A stretch of 24,071 bases of DNA from a virus. Numbering within the stretch: position 1 is the first letter of the stretch; each line of letters opens with the position of its first letter. This document shows positions 8,941 through 15,596 of the stretch, piece after piece. The notes under the pieces are model-generated. The model was not told where the DNA came from. It ran no database searches and saw nothing but the letters and a program-made list of their open reading frames with translations. Made by a program: the position numbers and the translations under genes. The stretch covers positions 1 through 24,071 of the IMG/VR virus record IMGVR_UViG_3300009285_001596; one strand, written 5' to 3'.

Positions 8941-9363
8941 TTAAGTGATCTGTTGAATTAAATGCCGAAATCGTAATATCCGCCTCACATACTTCTTGAG
9001 TTCCGACTGATCTTCAAACGTCTGAGAAAAATCAAGCGTTGTCACAACCATCGTAAAGTCTGAACCGAGATCCCACGCGGTCTCGCGGTTTGCCAGAAGC
9101 TCCACAACCTCGCCCCCCGAAGTGTTGGCATCCCTCTTGCCCCCTGCGGCTCCGTCGAAAGCGGTATGGATCTGAACTGTGACCGTACACTCAGCGCCAT
9201 AGTTCGACTTCGTATGAGAAGGGAGGACCGTCATTTCGCCAACCGTCGCGTATGGGGGGGCGGCATCTGCCGGAACCCCGGCGCTATCGTACACGTCGAT
9301 TCCGAGCTCATCCCGAAGCATTGTGATATAAGCCGCCTGTAAGGGAAGCGATGGGTCTTTCAT
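8941..9363 (-). CDS. Tail terminator/completion protein
   Basis: The protein has 140 residues. It begins LPLQAAYITMLRDELGIDVYDSAG and continues with PYATVGEMTV, then VTVQIHTAFDG, then an acidic-basic C-terminus (FEDQSELKKYVRRILRF). This layout (short N-terminal helix, strand with PY.T.GE, strand with V.I.T) matches small tail-terminator proteins of the gp17/DUF3168 kind that cap the tail tube and join it to the head. It starts by ATGA overlap with the gp10-like gene and stops 18 bases before the tail tube gene. Family assignment is by pattern and position. Confidence 0.75.
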   Translation of the reverse strand: MKDPSLPLQAAYITMLRDELGIDVYDSAGVPADAAPPYATVGEMTVLPSHTKSNYGAECTVTVQIHTAFDGAAGGKRDANTSGGEVVELLANRETAWDLGSDFTMVVTTLDFSQTFEDQSELKKYVRRILRFRHLIQQIT

Positions 9364-9809
9364 ACCCTCCTCAATATCTTTCTGATCTTGTCTAAGAACT
9401 TCGGCCGCTCTTCCTCAACTGCAGGAAAGAGAAACGGCTGCGGCGGAAGGTTCACCTCGCGAATGCCCTGCCCTTTAAACTGAAGGGCGAATGCTTTCAA
9501 ACCCTCAGGTACTTCCACAAGGGAGCCGGTCCCGAACTCCACGTACGGCCCGTAATCAACGGTGTCAACAGAAACTTTCCCGCCAAGCCCATCCTTCGAG
9601 AAGGTTGAATGAAGTCCCGCTCTGAGTCCGCCCGTTCCCGTTCCGATCTCTTTTCCAACCGGGGCGTTCCGTTTGGCGGCCGTCTCAATCCCAAGCGTTG
9701 ACGTGGCAACGACGATCTTCACCTCTTCCTTTTTCTTCTTCGCCCAGGCATCCGTTTCTCTACGGAGTTTGTCAAGTTGTTTGCTCGATATTTGCGCTTT
9801 GAGTTGCAT
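9360..9809 (-). CDS. HK97 gp10-like head-tail/tail completion protein
   Basis: The protein has 149 residues from the ATG at 9809, two bases after the preceding stop. A longer frame beginning at 9872 would overlap the adaptor gene by 62 bases and is less likely. The family signature is in the middle: AAKRNAPVG, then TGGLRAGLHS, then VDYGPYVEFGTG, then LPPQPFLFPAVEEE. This is the hallmark of the HK97 gp10 family, found between connector and tail genes and thought to act in tail attachment. A Lys-rich helix (WAKKKKEEVKIV) precedes it. Confidence 0.88.
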   Translation of the reverse strand: MQLKAQISSKQLDKLRRETDAWAKKKKEEVKIVVATSTLGIETAAKRNAPVGKEIGTGTGGLRAGLHSTFSKDGLGGKVSVDTVDYGPYVEFGTGSLVEVPEGLKAFALQFKGQGIREVNLPPQPFLFPAVEEERPKFLDKIRKILRRV

Positions 9810-9810
9810 T

Positions 9811-10167
9811 TTAACTCGCTTCCGCAGCCTTCTCTTCACACTGGAGATTGTAATACCATTCCTCCTCGTCAACCTTAATCACGCCGTGAATCACAAATAC
9901 CCGGCTTCCGTACAGTATCCGGTACCCATGAGCGAGTTCTTCCGAGCCCGAGCCAAGCTCGTTTTGCCAACGCAAAAGAACCTTGTGCGTGATGTGGCTC
10001 TGAAGTTGTTCGGCGCGCATCCGTTCGTACGCGGATAAAGGCGTGATCTTCGTCCATACGTCCTTGACATCCGAATACGTCCCTACCGTCCCGCCGTAAC
10101 CATCGGCTGTCGTGGACTGCTTCTGTAGTGTGACCCTATGTTTCAGATCGCCAACCCGTATTTTCAT
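9811..10167 (-). CDS. Head-tail adaptor/stopper protein
   Basis: The protein has 118 residues. It begins IRVGDLKHRVTLQKQS and continues with DGYGGTVGTY, WTKITPLSAYERMRAEQ and HKVLLRW, the recognisable head-tail joining family (SPP1 gp16-like, Phage_H_T_join). It closes the bottom of the connector after packaging. The start overlaps the connector stop as ATGA. Confidence 0.9.
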   Translation of the reverse strand: MKIRVGDLKHRVTLQKQSTTADGYGGTVGTYSDVKDVWTKITPLSAYERMRAEQLQSHITHKVLLRWQNELGSGSEELAHGYRILYGSRVFVIHGVIKVDEEEWYYNLQCEEKAAEAS

Positions 10168-10826
10168 AAAATCCTCAAAGAAGAAAGGAGCGACTTTGAA
10201 ACGGGAGTCAGCGCGCAGTCGATCTTTCCCTGCCCGTCAACGCCGATCTCGCCCCGATTTTGATAAAGGAACGTCACGGAATCAAGAATCGCATCCTTCA
10301 CCTTTTGCGGCAAGGGATTTGCCGGAGAGTCCTCCGAAACAGAAGCGGAATAGTCCGCCGGGTCGTAACCGACCAAGACTGTTGCGCGAATTGAAACGTC
10401 AATATATCCCGTCGTTGTGAAGGAGTTGCTTACCGAGGTTACTCTGAGTGTTTTGATCTCCTCGCCCCTCACGGTGTAGGTGTCAACGTCTTCCCATGTG
10501 TCGGAGCCCGCTTCGTACTGCTCAACGGATTCCACCAGGACATGAGGCGGAAGAGGCATAACGGCGTAATCGTTGAAGCGCTCCCATTCAATGCGGATCG
10601 TCTTTCTCAAGATCGCTCTTTGCGTGAAGTCCTCTGCTTTTGAGGTGACGGTCCGAATGAGCTGCTCGATTAGGGTATCGTCCCCGTCGTAATCAATCTT
10701 TGCGTGGGTCTTCGCCTCATCGACGGAAACGATCAACTCCGTCTCCTCTTCCAGGATGCGGACCTGTACGCCCTCGGCGGGACGGTCCGATCTCTTTTTC
10801 GATCTGTTCAGTGTGGGGTAGCTCAT
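10164..10826 (-). CDS. Head-tail connector protein (gp6-like)
   Basis: The protein has 220 residues from the ATG at 10826. An upstream in-frame extension to 11027 would cover the 65-residue gene and is rejected because 10826 forms an ATGA overlap with that gene's stop. The body has SVDEAKTHAKIDYDGDDTLIEQLIRTV, then AEDFTQRAIL, and later VKDAILDSVTFLYQNRGE. These are the classic helices of the gp6/gp15-like connector ring that binds beneath the portal. The first 25 residues are basic and Pro/Ser-rich. Confidence 0.88.
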   Translation of the reverse strand: MSYPTLNRSKKRSDRPAEGVQVRILEEETELIVSVDEAKTHAKIDYDGDDTLIEQLIRTVTSKAEDFTQRAILRKTIRIEWERFNDYAVMPLPPHVLVESVEQYEAGSDTWEDVDTYTVRGEEIKTLRVTSVSNSFTTTGYIDVSIRATVLVGYDPADYSASVSEDSPANPLPQKVKDAILDSVTFLYQNRGEIGVDGQGKIDCALTPVSKSLLSSLRIL

Positions 10827-11020
10827 TTTCTTTTCTCCGGGCCTGTGACCTTTCTTTTGCGGCTTCGAGTGGCAATCTCTTCCTTCGTTGCAAGGCGGGC
10901 CTTGGGATAGGGTCCCTGGGTCAACGCGCGTACCTCCGCTTTGAGGACCCAGAACAACCTTCCTTTCGGCATGATCCTGTGATCTCGCAGGAGTTTTTTG
11001 AGTGTGATGAGAGCCTTCAT
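10823..11020 (-). CDS. Small basic protein, function unknown
   Basis: The protein has 65 residues and is very rich in Lys and Arg (KKLLRDHR, TRSRKRKVTGPEKRK at the end). Both ends are coupled: its ATG overlaps the GT29 gene stop as ATGA, and its stop overlaps the connector start as ATGA. That arrangement is strong evidence that it is translated. I recognise no domain. It is the last gene before the head-tail genes resume, so it could belong to either the glycan block or the structural module. Confidence 0.72.
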   Translation of the reverse strand: MKALITLKKLLRDHRIMPKGRLFWVLKAEVRALTQGPYPKARLATKEEIATRSRKRKVTGPEKRK

Positions 11021-11928
11021 AATGCAACCGCCTTTCGTTTTTTTACCAGAAACTTCGCCCTTTCGGGCGTTGCGAAAAATACTTCCTTCCGGTGAACGAA
11101 TCCAGCCGAAGTAAGCATAGGCGTAAGCGCCTGCATCTTTACCGTTTCATCCGTCTTCGCCTCTTGCAAGAGTCTGTTCTCTGTCCAATGTTTCAGCATA
11201 AGAACGTGCGGCGGAGTGTTCACCCTTTTCAATCGCACCAGGGGCCGAGGCGGGGCATGCCTCTCGTGTCTCTTCGGCTTGTTCGTTTGTGCCTCTTGGA
11301 GAATCTTTTCCATGAGTTCATCCACCGTCACCCTATCGTCACCGTCTATGAGTCTTTTGACGAATGCCTTGTGTGAGGGTTGATCGTGTCCGCCTGCGGA
11401 AATGTTCCCCGGAAAGGCGTGAGAGCCCGACTTGTTCCCGCCGTACCCTTCATAATACCCGTACTCGTAAAAGTGCATCCCGAGAACGTGAAGAGTTTTT
11501 AAGGGAAGACCGAGCAGGTGTGTCAACGCAATGGCCCCCGCGTTGGGGGATTTCCGTACCTGCCGCCGAACGTTCGCCCTCACAAGGGCCGGAACCGCTT
11601 CGAAGGAGATGCGCCCCTTATTGATCTTCTCAAAAGATTGAACCTTCGGGGTCTCCCTCGGGTACACACTGACGATATGGCCCACCTTTCCAATTGCCTC
11701 CTCGAATGACTTGCTGTTGTGGGCAATGTCCACTTGGAGCAAGTGGTAGAGAATATCCGTTCGCTTTCCCAAGTCAATAACTTGCGCCTCGGATATGTTC
11801 CATTCCCGGTTGATCCTTACCACTACATCGTAAGAATCAATCTTCTCTCCCAACCCCGCGCCTTCGAGCGCCCGCGAGGGACAGACGAGAACAACCGACT
11901 TGTCTTTCACTATTTCGGCGGCGGTCAT
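11017..11928 (-). CDS. GT29 sialyltransferase-like glycosyltransferase
   Basis: The protein has 303 residues. Residues 12-40 carry a sialyl-motif-L-like segment: VVLVCPS, a Gly-rich turn, then KIDSYDVVVRIN. Residues 128-154 resemble motif S: PNAGAIALTHLLGLPLK, then HVLGMHFY. Residues 181-187 (HDQPSHK) fit the position of the late catalytic His motif. Family members transfer sialic acid from CMP-sialic acid to a glycan. About 90 C-terminal residues beyond the motifs (from PKRHERHAPPRP) form a basic extra region of unknown role. There is no signal peptide or membrane segment, so it should act in the cytoplasm. It lies in the same block as NeuB and NeuA, which would make its donor. The acceptor is unknown. 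Fold assignment is by motif recognition. Confidence 0.82.
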   Translation of the reverse strand: MTAAEIVKDKSVVLVCPSRALEGAGLGEKIDSYDVVVRINREWNISEAQVIDLGKRTDILYHLLQVDIAHNSKSFEEAIGKVGHIVSVYPRETPKVQSFEKINKGRISFEAVPALVRANVRRQVRKSPNAGAIALTHLLGLPLKTLHVLGMHFYEYGYYEGYGGNKSGSHAFPGNISAGGHDQPSHKAFVKRLIDGDDRVTVDELMEKILQEAQTNKPKRHERHAPPRPLVRLKRVNTPPHVLMLKHWTENRLLQEAKTDETVKMQALTPMLTSAGFVHRKEVFFATPERAKFLVKKRKAVAL

Positions 11929-12173
11929 GCTTTGTCACTTTCTCTGAATGGCCCCGACTTAAAAACAGCGTTGCATTGTATCCCCGCCTCTTGAACACGA
12001 CGACACAAACAGGAAGGACACAGTAAGCCACCCTCGTCATGTGTTGGACTGACCTTCTTCCAAACATCATCCGGTATAATCAGATCGGGAAATCCAAACT
12101 CATCACCGTACTTCCGGCCACAGTCTATGCAACAGCCCTGCATTCTTCTGTTTTCGGCAAATCTTTTACACAT
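11925..12173 (-). CDS. Small zinc-ribbon phage protein, function unknown
   Basis: The protein has 82 residues. C15-x2-C18 (CIDCG) and C52-x2-C55 (CPSC) form a probable four-Cys zinc site. Between them lies DLIIPDDVWKKVSPTHDEGGLL, a pattern I know from many small uncharacterised phage proteins. Its ATG overlaps the GT8-like gene by eight bases, and its stop overlaps the GT29 start as ATGA. No enzymatic role is claimed; it may be a binding or regulatory protein. Confidence 0.8.
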   Translation of the reverse strand: MCKRFAENRRMQGCCIDCGRKYGDEFGFPDLIIPDDVWKKVSPTHDEGGLLCPSCLCRRVQEAGIQCNAVFKSGPFRESDKA

Positions 12174-12903
12174 GAACCCTCGTGTAGAAACTCCACCATA
12201 ATTCCGTTAAGGGCTGATAGAGGGGAGCATCATTCAGCCAGGGCTTGCCCGCGCAAAAGTGAATCATCTTCGGAACGCGGCTCAAGAACATTCTGGGATT
12301 GTATTCCCAACATTGGTCAATCATTTGAAACTCTACATCGAGCAGGTGAACGCTCTCCGGGTCTGTCTCATACAAATAGTGAGCGAGAATCTGCTGATCG
12401 CCCATTCGTGTATCCTTCATCGCGAGCGCATATGCCTGGACCCGATCATACGTTTCTTTCGAGGGCTTCAGGATCATCAGGCCGCCCGAAAACGGGGGCC
12501 GCCCGAACACCGGCTCCGAGAGCCCTCTACCCACAATGCCGACCGAAGTAAAAGGCTTGCACTTCAAAAGCCCTGAAATGTCCTTTAGGACAATCACGTC
12601 CGAATCGAGAAAGCACACATCCTCGCCCTTCGTGTCCAAGAGAAAGACGGTCAACTTCTGCATGGCCCGGGCGAATCGTTCATGTTTCAACTGTGATGTG
12701 TCAAGAGTGAACGTGCCGAGGCTCCTTCTATGGACGATCTGTGCGCCCTGGTTCTCAAGCCTCCGAATACTCTTTCCAGTCAGATCATCCTCAATCATCA
12801 CGGTCCAGCTCGCGTTCTTTATGCCAGAGTTCTCCTTGAAACTCTGTAAGAGCGCTAGTGTCCCGGGTACGTAGTTTTCCGTTGTGAGGGTTACGAAGTT
12901 CAT
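12166..12903 (-). CDS. GT8-like glycosyltransferase
   Basis: The protein has 245 residues from the ATG at 12903, which overlaps the methyltransferase stop as ATGA. It shows the GT-A features of glycogenin/LPS GT8-type enzymes: N-terminal FVTLTTENYVPG, a DxD metal and nucleotide-sugar motif at residues 100-102 (FLDSDVIVLKDI), the acceptor-side FSGGLMILKPS at 138-148, GDQQILAHYL at 168-177, and a late His segment IHFCAGKPW at 214-222. It probably transfers a hexose from a UDP-sugar. In this operon it could build the acceptor that the GT29 enzyme then sialylates, which is an inference. Confidence 0.83.
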   Translation of the reverse strand: MNFVTLTTENYVPGTLALLQSFKENSGIKNASWTVMIEDDLTGKSIRRLENQGAQIVHRRSLGTFTLDTSQLKHERFARAMQKLTVFLLDTKGEDVCFLDSDVIVLKDISGLLKCKPFTSVGIVGRGLSEPVFGRPPFSGGLMILKPSKETYDRVQAYALAMKDTRMGDQQILAHYLYETDPESVHLLDVEFQMIDQCWEYNPRMFLSRVPKMIHFCAGKPWLNDAPLYQPLTELWWSFYTRVHV

Positions 12904-13478
12904 TTGAAGAAATACCATGTTTTGAAAATGTGTTCCTCTGTTGTCACGGCGAGGATTTTGCCTTCCTGTTTTGCGAACGCATCAACCGCGTCCTTTACGC
13001 CGAACTTGATCCCTTTACGATCCCCGGAGAAATAGTCGTGACCCGAGAAGAGACCGCCCCTTCGGAGTTTCGGATACCAGGCCAGAAGGTCCTTCTCTAC
13101 CGCTTCCTTCGAGTGATCTGCGTCAAGGTAAATAAAATCGAGGCTCTCGTCGGCGAATGTTGCCGCCGCCTCAAGGCTTGTGGCCCGGAGAATGCGAACG
13201 TTGGCAAACCGGGATACCCTCTCTTTACACTCTGCGAGGATCTTCTCCCACTCCTCTTTCGATTCCTTCTTTGTGTCGATCCAGAGCTTATCCGTCCGGC
13301 GGAGAAAATCATTGTATCCGGGAAGAGAGGCCCACGCATCAACGAGAAAGAGTTCCTTTCCCTTCCACGAGTTCAGGATGATCTCTGAGAAGACTCCGGC
13401 GAAGACTCCCACCTCAACCCCAAGCCCCAAGAGGTTATGGTCATTCAAAAGCTGGCCGATCTCGTTCCGTGTTTTCAA
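12900..13478 (-). CDS. Class I SAM-dependent methyltransferase (Methyltransf_24-like)
   Basis: The protein has 192 residues. The start is a TTG that overlaps the HAD gene stop as TTGA and has AAGGAG eight bases upstream. The Rossmann motifs are clear: VEVGVFAGVFSE at 21-32 (SAM-binding loop), LVDAW at 45-49 (acidic residue for SAM ribose), LDFIYLDADHSKEAVEKDL near the middle, and GGLFSGHDY after it. This family is common in glycan and antibiotic clusters and often methylates sugars. The substrate is not evident; a sugar or the nonulosonic acid itself is plausible from context. Confidence 0.82.
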   Translation of the reverse strand: MKTRNEIGQLLNDHNLLGLGVEVGVFAGVFSEIILNSWKGKELFLVDAWASLPGYNDFLRRTDKLWIDTKKESKEEWEKILAECKERVSRFANVRILRATSLEAAATFADESLDFIYLDADHSKEAVEKDLLAWYPKLRRGGLFSGHDYFSGDRKGIKFGVKDAVDAFAKQEGKILAVTTEEHIFKTWYFFK

Positions 13479-13837
13479 TTCTGTGCTCCTTGTTCGAGCT
13501 TGTTCATTGCAAGGTCTTTGAGTTGTTGAAACGTGACCGCCCTATCGTCAACGTAATAGTCCGCCGCAGGTTTGTTGAAAACGATATGCGAGCCTTCCAC
13601 ACCCGCCTCTTTGAGCTGCGCTTGTGTTAAGAGCATGAGTTCCGGCGTGACGTTTTGAGAACCCCGGGCCGTGTAGATCACTATTTCATGGCCGAGATTG
13701 AACAGGACCTTCACAAAGGCAATCGGGGAAAGTTTCATCCCAGGGATCGGCTCAAGGTTCGGTTTTGCATCCCGGTATCCGTTTTGCGGGGTCCCGCCTT
13801 TGAAAAGAGTTCCGTCGATGTCTACAGCGATTCGCAT
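13475..13837 (-). CDS. HAD-family phosphatase, candidate sugar-phosphate phosphatase
   Basis: The protein has 120 residues from the ATG at 13837, which has GGAG five bases upstream and overlaps NeuA by 16 bases. HAD motif I is DIDGT at 6-10 (D6 nucleophile, D8 acid/base), motif II is T56 in IYTARG, motif III is K89 in NKPAADYY, and motif IV is D97-D98. It is a minimal capless HAD like those in capsule and sugar-nucleotide clusters. A phosphatase is exactly the step missing between NanE, whose product is ManNAc-6-P, and free sialic acid. It could act on ManNAc-6-P or on a sialic acid 9-phosphate. Enzyme class is confident; substrate is inferred. Confidence 0.82.
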   Translation of the reverse strand: MRIAVDIDGTLFKGGTPQNGYRDAKPNLEPIPGMKLSPIAFVKVLFNLGHEIVIYTARGSQNVTPELMLLTQAQLKEAGVEGSHIVFNKPAADYYVDDRAVTFQQLKDLAMNKLEQGAQN

Positions 13838-14517
13838 AATCTCCAATCGTCTTCCGTGTCGAGTTCAAAAAAGTGTTTCATCGGCATCTCGTAACAGGCA
13901 ACAAAACCATTTATGATTCTTCCCGACATCAGGAAATCCCGCCGGCGGAAAATGTAGAGAGCCCCGTTTTCCACGAAGAGCCCTCTGACACCGGCCAAGC
14001 CGGGGCGATAATACTCCTCTTCCGTTGCGCCCGCGACCGAGCCGTCGAGCATCTGGCGGTAGAAGTATCTCTTCAGTCTCACACCGGAAAAAACCGAGTA
14101 AGGCGCATTCGAGAACCCCTCCCTCGTCAGGCTCTCCATGATCTTCTCTGGGAGAGATTCAAAGAGACTGATCGCTTCATCAATATCTTTGCCCGTTGTA
14201 AAGGGCGAGGTTGCCTGAAGCATCACCACGGCATCGGGTGAATTTGCGGCGAAGTATTCCTTCAAATGAATGAGGGGGGCGTTTGGCTCTACGGTTGACT
14301 CAATGCTCCGGTTGAACACTTCAACGCCCTTAATGTTTTCGATATACTTCTTGATCTCCGCATCTTCCGTTGAGAGGATAACCCTCTCTACTTTCTTACT
14401 CTCAAGTGCCGCTTCGAGTACGAAGTCAATCAGGGGCCGCCCCTTGAAGAGCTTCATCATCTTCCGGGGAATCCTCTTCGATGCGCCCCGGGCCGGTATC
14501 AAGGCAACGTAGTTCAT
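13822..14517 (-). CDS. neuA: CMP-sialic acid synthetase (N-acylneuraminate cytidylyltransferase)
   Basis: The protein has 231 residues from the ATG at 14517, which overlaps the preceding 59-codon gene as ATGA. The CTP-binding signature is at the N-terminus: IPARGASKRIPRK at 7-19, followed by GRPLIDFVLEAAL. Further family motifs are LSTEDAEI at 48-55, LQATSPF at 100-106, ENGALYIFRRRDFL, and ELDTEDDWRLCESL at the C-terminus, where the acidic pair binds metal. It activates a nonulosonic acid with CTP to give the donor for a sialyltransferase. The length is normal for the catalytic domain alone. Exact sugar (Neu5Ac, Kdn, legionaminic or other) cannot be read from the sequence. Confidence 0.9.
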   Translation of the reverse strand: MNYVALIPARGASKRIPRKMMKLFKGRPLIDFVLEAALESKKVERVILSTEDAEIKKYIENIKGVEVFNRSIESTVEPNAPLIHLKEYFAANSPDAVVMLQATSPFTTGKDIDEAISLFESLPEKIMESLTREGFSNAPYSVFSGVRLKRYFYRQMLDGSVAGATEEEYYRPGLAGVRGLFVENGALYIFRRRDFLMSGRIINGFVACYEMPMKHFFELDTEDDWRLCESL

Positions 14518-14693
14518 ATCAGTCTTTTTTGTTGATCCCACCAGAAGCCAACAGTAATGCTTGAGGGGGCTTCCCGCTTCTGCGCTCCAGGGAGTTCAAC
14601 TTGTTTGTGAACTCTCTTTTTCTTTTTCGGCTCTTTGAATTTGAGCTGTCCTTGCGCCTTCAAGAACTCGTGGAGGTTGTCGATCCTGTTCAT
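14514..14693 (-). CDS. 59-residue basic protein between neuB and neuA
   Basis: ATG at 14693 overlaps the NeuB stop as ATGA, and its TGA overlaps the NeuA start as ATGA, so it fills the gap exactly. The product has an N-terminal helix (RIDNLHEFLKAQGQLKF), a Lys-rich centre (EPKKKKRVHK) and an aromatic C-terminal segment (TVGFWWDQQKRLI). I recognise no family. Its slot is where an accessory subunit or remnant C-terminal domain of NeuB might be expected, but it shows no similarity to the SAF domain that I can see. Confidence 0.72.
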   Translation of the reverse strand: MNRIDNLHEFLKAQGQLKFKEPKKKKRVHKQVELPGAQKREAPSSITVGFWWDQQKRLI

Positions 14694-15538
14694 GGTTTGT
14701 GCTTCGCCCTCGTTTCTTTTTCGCAGGGGAGTATTTCCGGATTCTTCTCCCGTATGGCGCTCGCAACGTCCTCAAGGTATTTCCTGATCTGCTTCATTCC
14801 TTCCGGCTCGCAGGAGGCCGCCTGATCTGTGCCCTTCATCGTCCGGTCAAGTGTCAAGTGCCTTTCGATATGTGTCGCGCCCAAAACTTGCGCCGCAACG
14901 TCGATCCCCGTTGACTGCGTATGATCGGAGAAGGCAACGCCCTTGATGAATGTCCCGTACCTCATGCGGAGCCTCGTAATCTCTCCGAGGCAGGCATCCT
15001 CTACCCTCGCGGGGTACGCGGACGTACAGGCGTACAAGGTCAAGTCGTGATTCCTTTTCAGTTCGGTAAAGAGTTTCACAATCCCGTCGATCTCTTCCCT
15101 TGTTGTCATGCCGCAGGAAATGTGAATCTCCCCTTCCCACTTGTGGCAGAGATACCGCAGGAGCGCCTCGTCGTTATTGTTCCCGCTTCCGACTTTGATA
15201 TAGGCGGGATCGAGCGATATGATCTCATCGGCGGAGTCCACGTCGAACACACTGCAGGCGTACCGTACCCTGTTCAAGAGACATTCCTGTTTCAAAAGCC
15301 TGTGCTGCTCAAGAGAAAACTCAAGGGCTTTCCTGTGTTCATAGTACGTCGCGCCGAAGGCATGAGCCGGGTTTGGATGAGGAGCACTCCGGTCAATGAT
15401 GTTTTCCGGGTTCCGTTTCTGAAACTTCACCACATCCACGCCGCAGTATGATCCCGCAATGCGTACCATCCTCACGGTGGTATCGAAATCGCCCTGATGG
15501 TTGCAGCTTATTTCTGCGACAAGTTTTGATCTGTTCAT
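14690..15538 (-). CDS. neuB: Sialic acid synthase, NeuB-like, lacking the SAF domain
   Basis: The protein has 282 residues from the ATG at 15538; an upstream in-frame extension to 15628 would overlap the capsid gene and is rejected. TIM-barrel motifs of NeuB are present in order: AEISCNHQGD at 8-17, VVKFQKRNPENII from 36, IKVGSGNNNDEALL, ISCGMTTREEID, LYACTSAYPARVEDA, FSDHTQSTGIDVAA, and ERHLTLDRTMKGTDQAASCEP. The enzyme condenses ManNAc (or its phosphate) with phosphoenolpyruvate. Typical bacterial NeuB is about 340-350 residues with a C-terminal antifreeze-like SAF domain; here the protein stops just after the barrel. It lies 58 bases after the capsid gene. Confidence 0.87.
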   Translation of the reverse strand: MNRSKLVAEISCNHQGDFDTTVRMVRIAGSYCGVDVVKFQKRNPENIIDRSAPHPNPAHAFGATYYEHRKALEFSLEQHRLLKQECLLNRVRYACSVFDVDSADEIISLDPAYIKVGSGNNNDEALLRYLCHKWEGEIHISCGMTTREEIDGIVKLFTELKRNHDLTLYACTSAYPARVEDACLGEITRLRMRYGTFIKGVAFSDHTQSTGIDVAAQVLGATHIERHLTLDRTMKGTDQAASCEPEGMKQIRKYLEDVASAIREKNPEILPCEKETRAKHKP

Positions 15539-15546
15539 TTTAGAAC

Positions 15547-15574
15547 CCGGGGCCGTCTTTAGGACAAGCCCCGG
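15547..15574 (-). promoter_or_regulatory. GC-rich hairpin between capsid gene and neuB
   Basis: CCGGGGC at one end pairs with GCCCCGG at the other around a 14-base loop. A second, mutually exclusive pairing (GCCCC/GGGGC) uses the bases next to it at 15570-15584. There is no U-tract on the minus strand (it reads GTTCTAAAATG), so it is not a standard terminator. It may shield the 3' end of capsid mRNA or lower read-through into the glycan genes. Confidence 0.5.
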
Positions 15575-15596
15575 ATCGTTGGGGCGAGTGAAACTA

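Noticed and set aside
10827-11027. Longer connector protein starting at 11027
   Set aside because: The extra 67 residues are low-quality basic sequence in another frame over the 65-residue gene; the ATGA at 10826 decides the start.
14514-14693. Nuclear-localisation-like PKKKKRV in the 59-residue protein
   Set aside because: Chance similarity in a Lys-rich bacterial virus protein; no reason to infer a eukaryotic nucleus target.
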